DNA of 64,000 bases from Ottelia alismoides (lineage: Eukaryota; Streptophyta; Magnoliopsida; Alismatales; Hydrocharitaceae): the NCBI GenBank assembly GCA_037367405.1, contig JAZKJV010006038.1, positions 372,001 through 436,000 on the forward strand, in the 5' to 3' direction. The notes beneath the pieces were generated by a model. It did not search any database, was not told the origin of the DNA, and was given only the letters and a program-made list of their open reading frames with translations. Of the stretch, positions 46,913 through 59,690 are shown piece after piece. Position 1 is the stretch's first letter. The number at the start of each line of letters is the position of its first letter. The position numbers were made by a program, and so were the translations under genes.

Positions 46913-47284
46913 GCTGGTCATGTGGACTTGAGCAGATCAAATTGAGTAATATCCGCAAACTGGAGGGTATACATGCTTATTTGGAATATTTTTTAAATTT
47001 TTTTTTTGAAAGTTGCAGTTAAAACTCGCGAACTGATCAGTGTTTGTGCTCCCTTCGATATAGAATCTGCCTCGCTGTCGGTGATGTCCGCACTAGAGAT
47101 ACCAAAAAAGAAATTATACAAAATAATATATTCCCTTCTAACATGTAATGCTTTATTGTTTTTGGTCATTGATAAAATACAGTACATATAACCAGATATG
47201 CCGATGTAACAGTATCAATACTTCGTAATAAATTATGTTTCATATATAATCGTATATAGACTGCCTTGGACGTCCTAATTAAGA

Positions 47285-47612
47285 TCAACCGATGTGAGGA
47301 ACATAGACGACCTTCCCCTTCTCGTTCACCCAGACCCAAACCCTGTCGTGGCGAATATCCTTGGTGGCGCTGGTCCCCTCCAGTTTGACGACCACGATGA
47401 CAAGGCAAGGGTTCTCCTTCTTGATCACCTCCGCTGCCTCGTAGCCATCGCAGCCCACCAGCTCAGGCCACGAGCTCTTCCCAGCTGCACACAACAAAAT
47501 GCATGGATCGTATATGTCAGTAAATTAAATACATGCATGTATAATTCAATATTTGAACTCAAGTGAAAAGCATATCAATACTTAACAAAGGATTCTTACC
47601 GGTACAAGACAT
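47285..47612 (-). CDS. Potato inhibitor I family serine protease inhibitor, copy B
   Basis: Exon 1 is 47612-47600, the intron 47599-47485 (115 bp, GT...GTGCAG, phase 1), and exon 2 is 47484-47285, giving 70 residues. It differs from copy A at seven positions: D5A, K20E, V22A, Q29E, A33V, G43S and V44A. The predicted P1 Lys46, P1' Asp47, Arg49 and Arg52 and the VWVWV strand are unchanged, but the P4-P3 residues of the binding loop change from Gly-Val to Ser-Ala. Splice sites, start, stop and promoter are all kept, so both copies look functional. An ORF caller starting inside the intron would give a false N-terminus (MLCAAG). Confidence 0.93.
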
Positions 47613-47693
47613 GTTTCTGTTCTTTCTGATGAAATGTTATCCTCGATAGATAGATTGGGTGATGATACGAGGAGACGTTTAATAAGGTGGTGG

Positions 47694-47701
47694 ATATATA
47701 T
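47694..47701 (-). promoter_or_regulatory. TATA box of inhibitor copy B
   Basis: Same CTCTATATATATCC context as copy A, about 82 bases upstream of the ATG. About 200 bases of upstream sequence, including the TGACG motifs, match copy A almost exactly and end at about 47896, where the copies diverge. Confidence 0.6.
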
Positions 47702-49355
47702 AGAGAAAGCACAGATGTACATCGGCATCCAATTTTGACCTCAATGACGTACACACATGATAATTTGACGGGTCATACTTCGAAGCTTCTCAAGAAAAAA
47801 AATCCAAATTCAAACCTGATGTGCGCTAATGTTACGTTGCCTCGAATTAATCCACTACATGTATGCAGAGGTTTTTATTTGCATATAATATAACATTGTA
47901 TATATGTCCATACGTGTGAGTTCACTAATTACGTTCATATATACAAATATTTGCCATCCAAAACAAAAGGGACTGACGACGCAGCTTGTTGCTCGTCTTC
48001 CATCAGTGTAATGATTAGTATTTTGAAATATTTTGATGAAAATATACAAATAGAGGATGACATAATACCATCTCGCTGTGGAATACGGATTAGATACATT
48101 CTATCCTCATACGTATAACATATTTCTTCACACTGTGGTGAGCAATGAAAATACATATGAAAGGGGGGTAAGTAACCAACGTGTAATGTACGTGAGAGCA
48201 TTCAAAACTTGAACGGCACCATCAAAGTTATAATTCAAACATCTATGAGACGTGTGTGTATCTTTGTGATTAATCCTTATCTTAATTCCTTTGTTTAATT
48301 CCTAGCATAGAACATTACAGTTTAATCCCTACCTATTTCATATTCACATCACCATCTCTGTAAATAAATAAATAAATAAAATGTGAATTTAAAAAATTAA
48401 GCAACGAACTATCACTACAGCGTACTGGGCTTGTTGTGACATTTATAAACATCAACTTAGGCCCATGTCAACGTCGAATTATCCCATACCCAACTTATAT
48501 TTGTGTCGAATTTTTCTGTCAATTCTGCCGTGTCGTTTTTGATATTATTCATGGTATAATCGGAAACATCAGTTTATCAATATTATTTTAAATAAATATT
48601 AAAATAATTTTATTTAATTAAATAGGTAGCATGTTAACATAATTAGAAAATAGGCACCGATTTTGGATTTTGTTGCCCTTCGACTATTTTACATTTTATT
48701 TCTCTCTCCTCCCATTTTAATTATAGACCCTCCTACTTTCGTAAATAATTCCACATTATTTATACAAGTAATAAGTAAAAAAATTATGCAATAAAAATCT
48801 ATTAGACAAAATTTTATAATTGTTGTATGTTTATTTTATAGAAATATTGATTTGTATTTTTAAAATAAGTGTAGAATGTCTTATTTGGCATCTCATAAAG
48901 ATCTTTGTATTTTATAATGTAAACAGTAAATCAAAAATAAATATAAAGTAATATACATAATTTGTTTATATATTAATAATATTATTATACAAGATTTTTT
49001 AATTATTGTATGTTTATTTTATACAAATTTTAGTTATTTATTTATGATTTAAGTGTAGAATATCTCTTATTCGATATCTCATAAAGATCTTTGTATTTTA
49101 ATGTAAATAATAAATAGAAACTGAATATCAAGACATTGACAATAACATACATAATCTCAACATTACCCATTATAACATTAATCATTTAGAAAAAAATGCA
49201 GATATTGTATTAAAATTATAGAATTATAACAACTTTCTATGAAATAATATAAAATACTTTATGATATTTTATGGTCTCTATCTCTTTAAAAATCCTTTTA
49301 AGCCTCCTCCTTTACCTCCTCCTCTTCGTTTCCTATGCCACCATCTCCCCTCGTC

Positions 49356-50834
49356 ATATGGCATCTTCACATCTTGTCTTCTTTTGCTTCTTCTGCTTGA
49401 TATTACATTCTGAATGTGTTGGTACAAGCCTATGAGGATGATGACTTCTATGGAAGTTCAGTTGGTTAAGTATCTTGATCTCTTCTCACACTTGTTGACT
49501 GTTGTGGTGGGTCTGATGGAAGAGGATCATTGATCCTTACTCCTATCGATGGTCTTTGATATGGCTCTAGAGGTTGTTGTGGTATTACCATAGGAATACC
49601 AAAGAACTGTCTCTCAAAGTCAATTTTTTCAACTTGGCAAACAATAACAAATAACTCAGCTTGAAGAGCTTCTGAATTGTATTGAGTAGGTGGTGTGAGT
49701 TAAGAGGGTCTGGAGTCAAATTGACTTGAAGGACCAGCAAATGACGATCATACAAATTGTGATTGACTCGAAGCTTCTACATATTCTATAAGCATGAGAT
49801 AAATACATTGCAGAAGATAAATATATTTTTTTAGAAAGAGTCATTCAATTAACAAGTCATTTCAACCTGAATGTCCAAAACATGATTCATTATATTGCGA
49901 CCTTACTGCATTATATTCTATGTAGCTCATACGTTCGCAATATACATCATAATGTTAATTTAAATACTTACTGAATCGGTGGGCTACGAAGATCGATGCT
50001 TACTCTGCATGTACAATATAGATGCATCTATAGGATCCGATACTATATCCATATATGCCATCTACATTTAACAAGTCATTATATTAAGAATAAAATAAAT
50101 ACTAAATTAAATAATATTTATGAAGAAATTGCGAATTAAACGGTGCTAATGTAGTTACATACATTTTCCTTATCATATCCTATATTTCTAAGTTTCTCTG
50201 TGGATAACTTAATCTGTTGTGCCCCGGTTGCTTGAGAATTTTACACAACTTCGATCTCACGTACATTTCATCCATTTCATCTTGTGTCTAGGCCGATGCA
50301 TATTTTCACACTTGTGACAAGGACAATAATGATGATTGAACCCCTCTTCATGTGGAAATGAACCGCTTATAGCATCTTCCGAACCAGGACACCGATTACT
50401 GATAAAGCAGATTTCTCTCTTGTCGATAATTTACCTTATCAAATTCAGAAACCATCTCCTGCAGAAATGTTCTCGTTCTTTTCAGCAATAGCAAATGCGA
50501 GCAGAAATAAACTATTATTTGCATCGATGAATGTGCTCATGTATATATGACCAGCATATCTCCCATACATATGTGTTCCATCAATACTTAAAACGGGTCG
50601 ACGAAATCTGAATACACAATGACATGAACCAAATGAAACAAATAATCTCTTAAAGTGTACTTTCATCATGGTTCTCCTTGTTATGTATTAAACTATGTAT
50701 AAGTTCTGAGATTGTGTCGTTCTAAAGTACGAATGAATCTCCTAATATTATGATATGGCACATCCTCGTTCCCACAAACAATAGCCATTACACGTCTCCT
50801 TGCATTCTGATGACCCAGAATCTCACTATCGGGT
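49356..50834 (-). pseudogene. MULE transposase and plant-mobile-domain remnant, copy B
   Basis: In minus-strand order: 50815-50690 reads LGHQNARRRVMAIVCGNEDVPYHN then stops. 50669-50445 is an open MULE transposase segment with RPVLSIDGTHMYGRY, IDANNSLFLLAFAIAEKE-like wording and the first catalytic Asp. A one-base frameshift near 50450 is followed by RRWFLNLIR, a stop, and ICFISNRCPGSEDAI, the next MULE motif. Around 50037-49970 DPIDASILYMQSKHRSS resembles the start of a plant mobile domain and ends at a GTAAGT donor. From about 49935 to 49360 it matches the copy A tail region. The catalytic core is incomplete. Confidence 0.7.
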
Positions 50835-50839
50835 TAAGG

Positions 50840-53800
50840 TGTAAATAATCAGGTTCGTTGCGACCCGAATAGCGAGGCTAAGTCACTCAAAAAAAGAAAG
50901 ACCACCAATCAAAATATCAAACAAATCAGGTCAAAAACAACGGTCTCGCTATTTTATTTTACCTGGTATATACCAGGGTCTAACACAAGGAGCACGGTTT
51001 GGAAAAACCTAAGAGGTAGTCGGAAAAAACAAGAATTTTTTGTGGATTTTTAGATTTTTTTATTTTTTTTGGATTTTTCAATATTAGGAAAATGTAAAAG
51101 AAGTCAAAAAGGGCAAAGATAACTATTTATTTAACATACCAAAATAGGTCAGAAAATTAAAATAAAAATATTTTTGGTTTTTATAAATTTTCAAGTGTTT
51201 TTGATATTTTTCTTAGATTTTTCTGATTTATAGTTGATTTTATAAAAATGAAACAAAGTGAAAAATGAAAACTAGTGTGCGGCCAGAATCAAAAGGCTAT
51301 TTTAAAATATCTAAATAACCTATAAAATTCAAACAACAATTTTGTGAGAAACTATGAATAAAACACTAACTACATAAACTGAAATTGCATTTTTTTATTT
51401 TTAAGAATTTTTAATGATTTTTCTAAGTTTTTTTAGTCTTTTTCGATTAGGGTTTTATAAATCCAAATGCGGAAATACAAAAAAAACAAACACACAATAA
51501 TTTTTTTAAATTTTTTAGAGGGTTTTTAATATTTTTAGTTGATTTTTAAAACTGAACAGAAGCAAATTTTAGAGTTTTTCAGTTTTTAAAAATATCAAAC
51601 GAAAACAAAAATGGCCCAAAATTCATAGAAATTTTTACACAATGGAAGAGGCCATGTGTCCAAAATTCATGGAATTTAGGTGAGATCTGATAATTATTTC
51701 AACCAATCAAACACATACAACACATAAAGACCTAGATGCAAAGAAAGTAAGCTCTGGGGACTAAAACATAACACGCATAAAAAATCCTAGGGGCCTACTA
51801 TAATTTTCACATGAATTTAGCACATGTCCAAAACAACCACACACATGGGTATGGATGTAAATAATAAAACTAACCATTCATTTCTTAACATCCTAGAAAA
51901 CCCGAGGGCATACATGCAAATATCCAAATATACACGTGACAATGCACGTACAACCAGACAGGAAGGACCAAAGTGCAAATAGTAAAAATGTTAGGGGCCA
52001 AATTGTAAACAAACCACAGTGTACTATTTATTTTACAGATTAAATAAAAACATAAAAGAATTGTAGGGAAAAAGGAGCAATTTACCCAAGCTGGGCATGC
52101 GGCTCACGTGGGTGACAGGTGGCGGGTGGTGAGTGGCTAGCGACGTGCAGTAATGGCGCTGATGGCTGGCGCATCCAACGGCTCTGACAAGATGATGAAT
52201 GTGGGATGTACGAGGCCGTAAGATATCAGATCTAACGGCCTGACAGGGGCAGACGATGGATGGCTCAGATGCGGTCTGGCGGGTGGCGATGATCCAACGG
52301 CTACGGAAGGTCCCGGAAGAACTCCTCCCTAGCGAGGTTCGCCAAAGGACTGAGGGTACCTTGGGCGTCCGATGATCAATCAGGAGGAGGGGCTCGACTC
52401 GCGACGCTCCTCCGTGTCGGGTGGCGGTGGCGGATGGAGCATCCACCGGTCAGACCTCCAGGAAGGTGGCTGCGACCTGGAATGGCTCCGGCGAAGGTGT
52501 GCTGAGATGCTCTGGGGGTCTCCACGCGTAACTCGACCTGCACGGTGAAAGCTCTTGCTCGGAGGAATGCTCCGGCGATGGTTATTTGAGTAAGAATTAA
52601 GGGAAGCGATGGTGGGACGGGATTTGAAGTTCCGGCGAGGCGGGGGAGGAACTTTGATCCTAATCTTGGCGATCTAAGCTAAGTCTAGGGTGATCAGGGT
52701 GTGGGGGAAGGATGACAGTGGACTGGGGGTCTATCGGAATGGAGGGATGCTACTGATGGAGCTCCGAACACGGGGTCGGAGCCGGCGGAGGAACAAATGA
52801 AAGATCTGATATAATCGGAGTTAGGGATGAAGAGAGGTCTACCTGATGGTCCTAGAACAATCCTTAGCTCCAGAGGGTCTCGTCAATATGGGTCGTCGCC
52901 TCGACCACGCTGCGGCAGGCGGGGAGGCTCGAACGTGGCGGCGTTTCGGCCACGTGCATTGAGCTTCGTCTACAGGTACTCTCTCCGACCACCAAAGGGT
53001 GCTTCCGAACGCTGTCACCGAGGGGAAGGTTTCTAGGGCAGAAGGGAGGTGTGCAGAGCAAGCAATGGAGCTGGGCACTGAAATGAAGAATTTATATGCA
53101 TTCCCAGGTGATGAGAAGATCGGGCACGATCACGTGAACCAAGAAAGATCCGACACTCCCTAGGGATCCACGAGGGTGGCTGATCCAAGGGGAAGAGGCG
53201 GGCAGTGGAATAAGGGCAAAAGGTGTTCGGATCTGCTCTAGAGATTTTGGAGAAATCAGGCCGGTGAGCCAGATACGCGAAAGTGGTCCTGGGGGGTAGT
53301 TGACCGAGGTCAACAGTCCCCCGTGGACCAATCAGAAAATTCTGAGGTCAAAAAGATTTGTAAAATAATTTAAAAATAAAAAATGATTTTATTTGAAAAC
53401 ATGAAAAATGTTCCTTATTTTCCAAACTATTTTAGTGATTTTTATTTTTTTTTGAAAAATAAATTAAGGTATATACATTTATATTATATTATATACAGGT
53501 ATAAAATACCTAGGTATTTTTGTATTTATTTTTATTTTTTATTTTTGTATAAATACCCTAATTTTATATTTTATTTATTTACAACACAAAATCTAGAGTA
53601 TAAAATAATTTTTATTTTATTTTTATTGATTATTTACAAGTGTCAAATAAATAGGAATAGATACATATATACATGGTATGTACAAGATGAAGAAATTATT
53701 TTGTTTTTATTTTAATTTTATTTTTCTCTTTTTTGTTTTATTTTTAAAAATATATACAGGGTAATAAAAATACATTTTTATTTTTATTGTGAAAATAAAT

Positions 53801-54110
53801 TATTTATATACAGTGAGGGCACATGTACAAGGATGAATGTCCCTATCTCTCTCTACTCATTTTATTTAGCGATCAGGCCCATGTTGGGCCCTCTCTTGGG
53901 ATTAGGTCACTCAATATTTATTCTAAATATTTCCCTCTTTTTCTTTATATCTTTATTCTTTTATTTTTGGCACAAATGAATGCTAATTATTGGTATTTAA
54001 CAAATACATGCTTATTGATAACTTATTGTATTTACAATGATATTCTTGGTGTTTTACCAAAATATCTAGCTAAAATAAATGAGTAAAGAGTGATGAATGG
54101 GGATTCATCA
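50840..54110 (-). repeat. 3' LTR of the second Athila-type element
   Basis: In element sense it starts TGATGAATCCCC (54110) and ends near GATTATTTACA (50840), about 3.3 kb. It shares the layout of the other LTRs: CTTGGGATTAGGTCAC near 53895, a TATA box (53099-53089), a GGTCAAC block near 53306, a GC-rich middle (52080-53080) and an AT-rich end. ORFs at 52033-53331 on both strands are LTR shadows. The low-coordinate boundary is less certain than the other. Confidence 0.75.
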
Positions 54111-54124
54111 CCCCCCATACTTTA
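54111..54124 (-). other. Polypurine tract of the second element
   Basis: In element sense GTAAAGTATGGGGGG abuts the LTR start TGATGAATC. It resembles the first element's PPT and the G-run stem-loop modules. Confidence 0.7.
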
Positions 54125-54145
54125 CGTTTGTTAGTCCATTAGCAA

Positions 54146-54248
54146 GGATGTAAGCCCAGGATTGGCCCAAGATAGATCTGAATGGAGGCGGAGAATCCAT
54201 GTAGTCGGCCCTACTGAATTGTGGGAAAAGGCTTTGTTGTTGTTGTTG
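54146..54248 (+). mobile_element. Au-like SINE, 5'-truncated
   Basis: The body contains GGATTGGCCCAAGATAGA and AATCCATGTAGTCGGCCC, then TGGGAAAAGGCTTTG followed by (TTG)n, which match the 3' part of plant Au SINEs. TAGTCCATTAGCAA (54132-54145) and TAGTCCGTTAGCAA (54249-54262) flank it as a 14-base TSD with one mismatch. The first element has an uninterrupted equivalent site (TAGTCCCTAGCAAA, about 20839). Confidence 0.82.
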
Positions 54249-54262
54249 TAGTCCGTTAGCAA

Positions 54263-56324
54263 ACACTTATTTGAAAAAGAAGTGAAAAAGACAAAGAAAA
54301 AGAAAAAGACGGGAAATCAAGATTGACTATTAAATTTTCCTTCATTAAATTGAAGTATGGAGCTCAGTCAGATCATTGTATTATTAATTTGTTGGAACCT
54401 TATTTGGACTTAAGCTTAAAATTCAACAGCCTCTAAGTTCCACCAATCTATGGTCAAGACTCCTCAACAATCCAGATCAGAACAAGTCTACAAACACAAA
54501 CTGTAATGACCATGAATCTTTCCTGTGTAAGTGAGATGTAGCTCCCCACCTCAGAAATGACAAAGCGACAATCCCCCTTAACAAGGTAACTCTAATGCCT
54601 CAGTCTGGCAACTCTTTCCTCGTGGAGCGGGGTATTCCCTTCTAAGTTCAAGTACAACCGGCTCAAGAAGAGGGGGAAGAAGAGAATGGACCATGACCAG
54701 TGTAGCCATGTATCCTTGGGAGCCTAACCAGTGTAACTAAGTCTCCCGCTGCAGGCTTCATGATATGGTCATGTGTAACATAAGCTTTGCTTTATTTGAC
54801 TATATACACTCCGGTGGGTATTTTATTTTCAATCATACCCACCACTTTTTTTGGAGTTTTTCTTTCTTTGCACATTTTTTTCCGATGTGCATATGTACAA
54901 CATATCTACATGGTGCAGCATATATACATAAGGAGTTTTTCCTCTTGAGACAGTAGACTATCCCTCTTTTGAAGCTTTATTGCAACCCACAACTCCTGTC
55001 TTTAGACTTCATCACCACCAGACCAAGTTGAGATGCACTTCTTTCACTGTAAGAAGAAGAGAGGTTTCGCCTAGAAGTATTACCCTCATATGCTACCCCA
55101 AGCCAAAGGAAATTGCCTCCTCACCACCTCATCCGTGGAGAGCTGTGTAATGTGCTGGTGCAAGTAAAACCATTGTCTTTGAGAGTCGTGTCTGCGTTGT
55201 TAAGTGTTCTACTTAGGCTCATCAAGATGACATGTGCTCATAGCCTAGTAGACTCAAAGAATTAAGTCCCGAATGGACATGAAAAATCTTAACCCTAAGC
55301 CATATAAGGTTCCTCTTAGAATTAGGTGGATTAAGGTCTTAACCAAGCTCCACATTTCCAATTTAATTCCACGCCAATTTAAATGTCAATCAAGATTCAG
55401 AAAAACTGTACACATATTTACAAACGTGTAATTTTTACAAAATTTTTGAAAATGTGCAAAAATTTTGAAAATGTTTGAAAACATGGATGTATGCATGAAT
55501 GCAGAAGTTTTGCAAAATATTTACACACATTTACATAAGGTTTTTGCAACCTTTTTGTTTTTCGAATATTTTACAAAAATTTTGTACTATATATATATAT
55601 ATATAATTTTGATATCAAAATATTTACAAACTATTTTCACACAAAAGATTTTTACAAACATTTGTACAAAAAATAATTTTTATAAATAGCTATGTATGTG
55701 CAATAAATAATTTTTATGTACAAGGAAAAAAAATTAAATTTTTATGGTTTTTGGATGAAAGAATTTTAACCATTTTATTTATTAACACACTCATACAAAG
55801 TACGAGTTATGGCTAAAGTATATATGAAATATATAGGACACCCCCCTATACTTAGATCGAATGATGTCCTCAGAGTGAATCAAGAGCGATGAAGAAGACA
55901 TAACTCGTGCTTAGTATAGGGAAGTAAAAAGAAATGGTATACTACAACGACGAATCAAATAATAGAATGAAGAGGACTCGGTGTTTCTCCCTATACTTAG
56001 GATCAAATAATCCTAAATATAGCAAGATGTACATGAAGGGAAATCCAAGTGGGAGAATGTACAGGGTCTACCTCCCATATACTTAGGGTAAAATATCCCT
56101 AAGTATAGGCAGCAAAACAGAGGTAGAAAGAATCAACAGAATACCTAAGAGTCCTACACTCCCCTATACTTAGGGTAAAGTACACCTAATTATAGCATAA
56201 TCATAAGATGAAGATGGGGTGTGGGACTAAAGAATGGAATGATATGGACAACTGGATCTATACAAGGTGGAAGAGAGTGATAATTAGGCGTGAGATGCAA
56301 TAGATGTGAGTCAAAGACCACATC
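54263..56324 (-). other. Non-coding 3' region of the second element
   Basis: It mirrors 20835-23538 of the first element: conserved blocks (about 54636-54678 and 54956-54990), the compensatory stem (54813-54843), a shorter TTTACAAA array (about 55400-55730) and four stem-loops (55846-56195). No env-like ORF. The ORFs at 54765 and 55465 are plus-strand and unsupported. Confidence 0.7.
55846..56195 (-). repeat. Four stem-loop modules of the second element
   Basis: Arms are 55846-55855/55910-55919 (one mismatch), 55991-56002/56011-56022, 56078-56088/56097-56107 and 56164-56174/56185-56195. They use the same CTATACTTAG core as the first element. C-runs precede the left arms on the plus strand, although the third has become CCCATATAC. 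Order and first-module long loop are the same as in the first element. Confidence 0.82.
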
Positions 56325-59300
56325 TCACGCAAAATGAATATGGGCGACGTCAACAACCAGCGGCTCACGATCTTGATATGGTTTGAGTTTCTGCCCGTAA
56401 ACATGAAAGGTAGATTCAGAAGACAACTCAGATATGTCAATGCTTCCATTGTCATGTACCTTTCGGACCAGGTATGGTCCCTTCCACTTGCTCTGTAACT
56501 TCCATGGAAATAATCGAAGCCTGGCATCAAATAACCATACTCTCTGATCTGGCTCAAACTGCTTTGTGACTGATATGAGAATCATGCCACTCCTTCAGTC
56601 TCTCCTTATAATGCAGGCTGCTCGAAAATGCTTCATCTCTAAGCTCCTCCAAGGCTGCCAATTCTGCCCTTCTCTGATCTGCTACACTCACCGGATCCAA
56701 AGTATCTCTGTAACAGCCCAAAGTGACTTATGTCTCAACTCAACAGGTAAATGGCAGGGCTTGCCATAAACGAGGCGAAAGGGAGATGTACCCAACGGAG
56801 TCTTGAAGGACGTCCTATATGCCCACAAGATCGAGTTCAAAAGCTGTGACCAATCCTTTCGGTCATGGCGGACGACCTTCTGCAATATATTCTTGATCTC
56901 CCTGTTCGACACTTTAGCAAGACCATTGGTCTGAGGATGATATGGAGTGGCTACTCGATGGTCTATGTTGAAATCGCTAGCAAGGGCCTTTACCTTGTCG
57001 TTGACGAAATGAGACCCCCCGTCAGATATCAACACTCGAGGGACCCCGAACCATGAAACGATATTCTTCCTCAAAAATCTACATACATTCCTAGCATCAG
57101 CAGTTCGGGCGGGGGATGGCCTCAACCCAACGACTCACATAATCAACGACCAACAGAATGTACTCGAATCCCTGACTCTTAAGGAATGGACCCATGAAAT
57201 CGATGCCCCTTACATCAAAAACCTCACAGAAGTGAATGGGCTGCATCAGCATCATATCACGTTGTCCAAAAGTGGCCATCCTCTAACATTCAGTACATCT
57301 CTTCACGAATTCATCAGAATCCTTGAAGAGAGTAGGCCACCATAGGCCGGATCGGAGCACTTTCTGTGTTGTTCTCCTCCCAGAGTGATGTCCTCCTGCC
57401 TTCAGCTTGTGGCAGTAAGTGAGGACACTATGGTGCTCCTCCTGAGGAATGCACCGTCGCCAGACACTATCCCCTCCCTCATGGTAAAGGATGGGATCCT
57501 CCCAGTGGTAAGACTTGGCCTTCGCTAGGAAGGTCTCAAGTCTCTGCCTGGGCCAACCCTGTGGAACTTTCTTGGCAACAAGATAGTTCACAATGTCAGT
57601 GTACCACGGGAGTGAGGCGATAGCGCGATCGCCTAATCTGGGAAGGTCTCACATATAGGATCAATCTACTCAGAATCCTCAAGATGCTCTAATCGGGAGA
57701 GATGATCCGCCACCACATTCTTGACTCCAGGCTTATCCTTATCTCAATATCAAAACTCCTGGAGTAGAAGGATCCATCTAGTCAATCTCGCTTTGGCATC
57801 CTTCTTTGCCATGAGGTACCTGATGGTCGTATGATCAGTGTAAATAGTCACTCTAGATCTAATGATGTATGATCTGAACTTATCTAGGGAAAAGACTACG
57901 GCTAGCATATCTTTATCTGTGACTATATAGTTCCACTGCACGACATCCAATGTACGGCTAGCGTAGTGAATGGCAAAAGGCAATCCATCCCTCATCTGTC
58001 CCAGCACGCCCCCCACGGTAAAATCGGAGGCATCTATCATGATCTCGAATGTGAGAGATCAATCAGGTGACTGGAGGACAGGAGCCTCAACAACTAGATT
58101 CTTGAGAGTCTCAAATAACACAAGATACTTATCATCAACTATGAACTCGGTGTCTTTGATCAGCAAATCAGTCAATAGTCCAGCAATCCTGTTGAAATCA
58201 TGAATGAATCGTCGGTAGAAACCGACGTGCCCCAGAAAAGACTGTAATTGTCGCAAGTTGGACGGTGGATTGAGTTTTCTAATGATATCCACCTTGGCCG
58301 GATCAACCTCTATGCCCCTGTTGGAGATGATGTGGCCAAGCACCGTCCCTTGAGTCACCATGAAGTGACTCTTCTCCAAATATAAAACAAGGTCGACCTC
58401 AATGCATCGTTGTAGGACGCGGTCTGGGCACTCAAGACAAGCATCAAACCCATCACCGTAGATCGAAAAGTCGTCCATGAAGACCTCCAAGCACTCACCC
58501 ACCATGTCCGAAAAGATGGACAACATACACCTCTAGAATGTCGTCGGAGCGTTGCATAAACCAAAGGGCATGCGTCTGAAAGCATATGTCCCGAAGGGAT
58601 AGGTGAATGTAGTCTAGTCCTGGTCCTCTGGCATAATGGCTACCTGATTGTATCCGGAGTACCCATTAAGAAAGCAATAATGACTCTTCCCTGCTAGCCT
58701 CTCTATAATCTGATCAATAAAAGGCAGTAGGAAATGATCCTTCTTGGTGGCCTGATTCAATCGTCTGTAGTCCACACAGGCCCTCCAAGAAGTGGGTACC
58801 CGGGTAGCGATCTCCTCTCCAGACTCACTCATAACTGTAGTGATGCCCGTCTTCTTGGACACCACATGTAATGGACTAACCCACTTGGAGTCGGAGATGG
58901 GGTATATAAAATCGGTGCTCCGCCATTTCGAAATTTCCTTCATGACAACCTCTCGAAGATTTGGGTTCAGCCACCGCTGGAACTCACGCGACGGCTTCGC
59001 GTCCTCTTCGAGATAGATATGGTGGGAGCATAGGGTCGGACTTATCCCCTGAAGATCGGCTACGCTCCATCCTATCGCCTTGCAATTCTTTTCAAGAATC
59101 TCCATCAGACGAGACTCTTGCTCTCCAGTCAAATCTGTTGAGATAATGACTGGGTGCATCTCATGCTCACCCGCAAGAACCTATACTTCAGCGACTGCGG
59201 CAAGGTCTTCCGCTCTGGGCAACTGGGAGCTGGCGGATCTGGCCTCTGAAATGTCTGAGTGAATGCGACAAAATCTGCATGGGAAAATGAGAACTCTCGC

Positions 59301-59690
59301 TGAAAATCAGGATATGGTGAAGACTGCTCTGCTGGTGCATCTGTACTTTGAATCAGCTCAGTCTCCACCCTAGCTGCTGGCTCTGTGGAAATCAGATACG
59401 GAATCATATCATCAAACTCCGCCCAATCAATGTCTGATTCCGAGGGATATGAATCTGAATCAAACAAATCAACTGCCTCGCAATCAAGAATCGGGTCTGC
59501 TGCCTCAAAAATATCCTCTGCTAGGAATGTGCTCTCTAAGCTCTCCTCTGCTGGAATCTGCGCATCAACGGGGTCTGAATCTGAGAGGATGTCTCGTAAA
59601 ATGAGGTCTGTCCAAACGGCCTCATCATCTGTGATCACAAAATCACACTCCTGGTGAATGTCTCGCCACGTCACCCGATCTCCGTCCACC
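56325..59690 (-). pseudogene. Decayed Athila pol (RT, RNase H, integrase)
   Basis: The frame changes many times but domain order is clear. An acidic linker at 59690-59270 (DPVDAQIPAEESLES) is followed by the pol start at about 59230. RT covers about 59159-58059 with [46 protein letters not shown] and FLGHVGFYRRFIHDFN. RNase H is 58040-57750 ([24 protein letters not shown]). The integrase zinc region is 57591-57283 and the core 57279-56688 ([28 protein letters not shown]). The tail is 56585-56325. The zinc-finger CTEC and core are separated by a stop near 57280. No protease DSG motif was found upstream. Confidence 0.87.

Larger units (their letters stand above)
46913..49980. repeat. Direct segmental duplication, copy B
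   Basis: Collinear with 704-3196 and then 44445 to about 45050, with no LTR between. At 49351-49355 TCGTC is followed directly by ATATGG, the intact target site. Relative to A it has different sequence at about 47897-48178 and lacks A's 1996-2133 block. 48200-49350 is AT-rich with no gene seen. Confidence 0.85.
50840..59690 (-). mobile_element. Second Athila-type element, 5'-truncated
   Basis: Read on the minus strand: decayed pol (59690-56325), stem-loop array, non-coding 3' region, PPT and 3' LTR (54110-50840). Gag, the protease core, PBS and 5' LTR are not found; the sequence changes near 59690 to an oppositely oriented LTR-like fragment. It is older than the first element, judging by many more frameshifts in pol. 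A candidate TSD half is TAAGG (50835-50839), but no partner can be identified. Confidence 0.8.
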
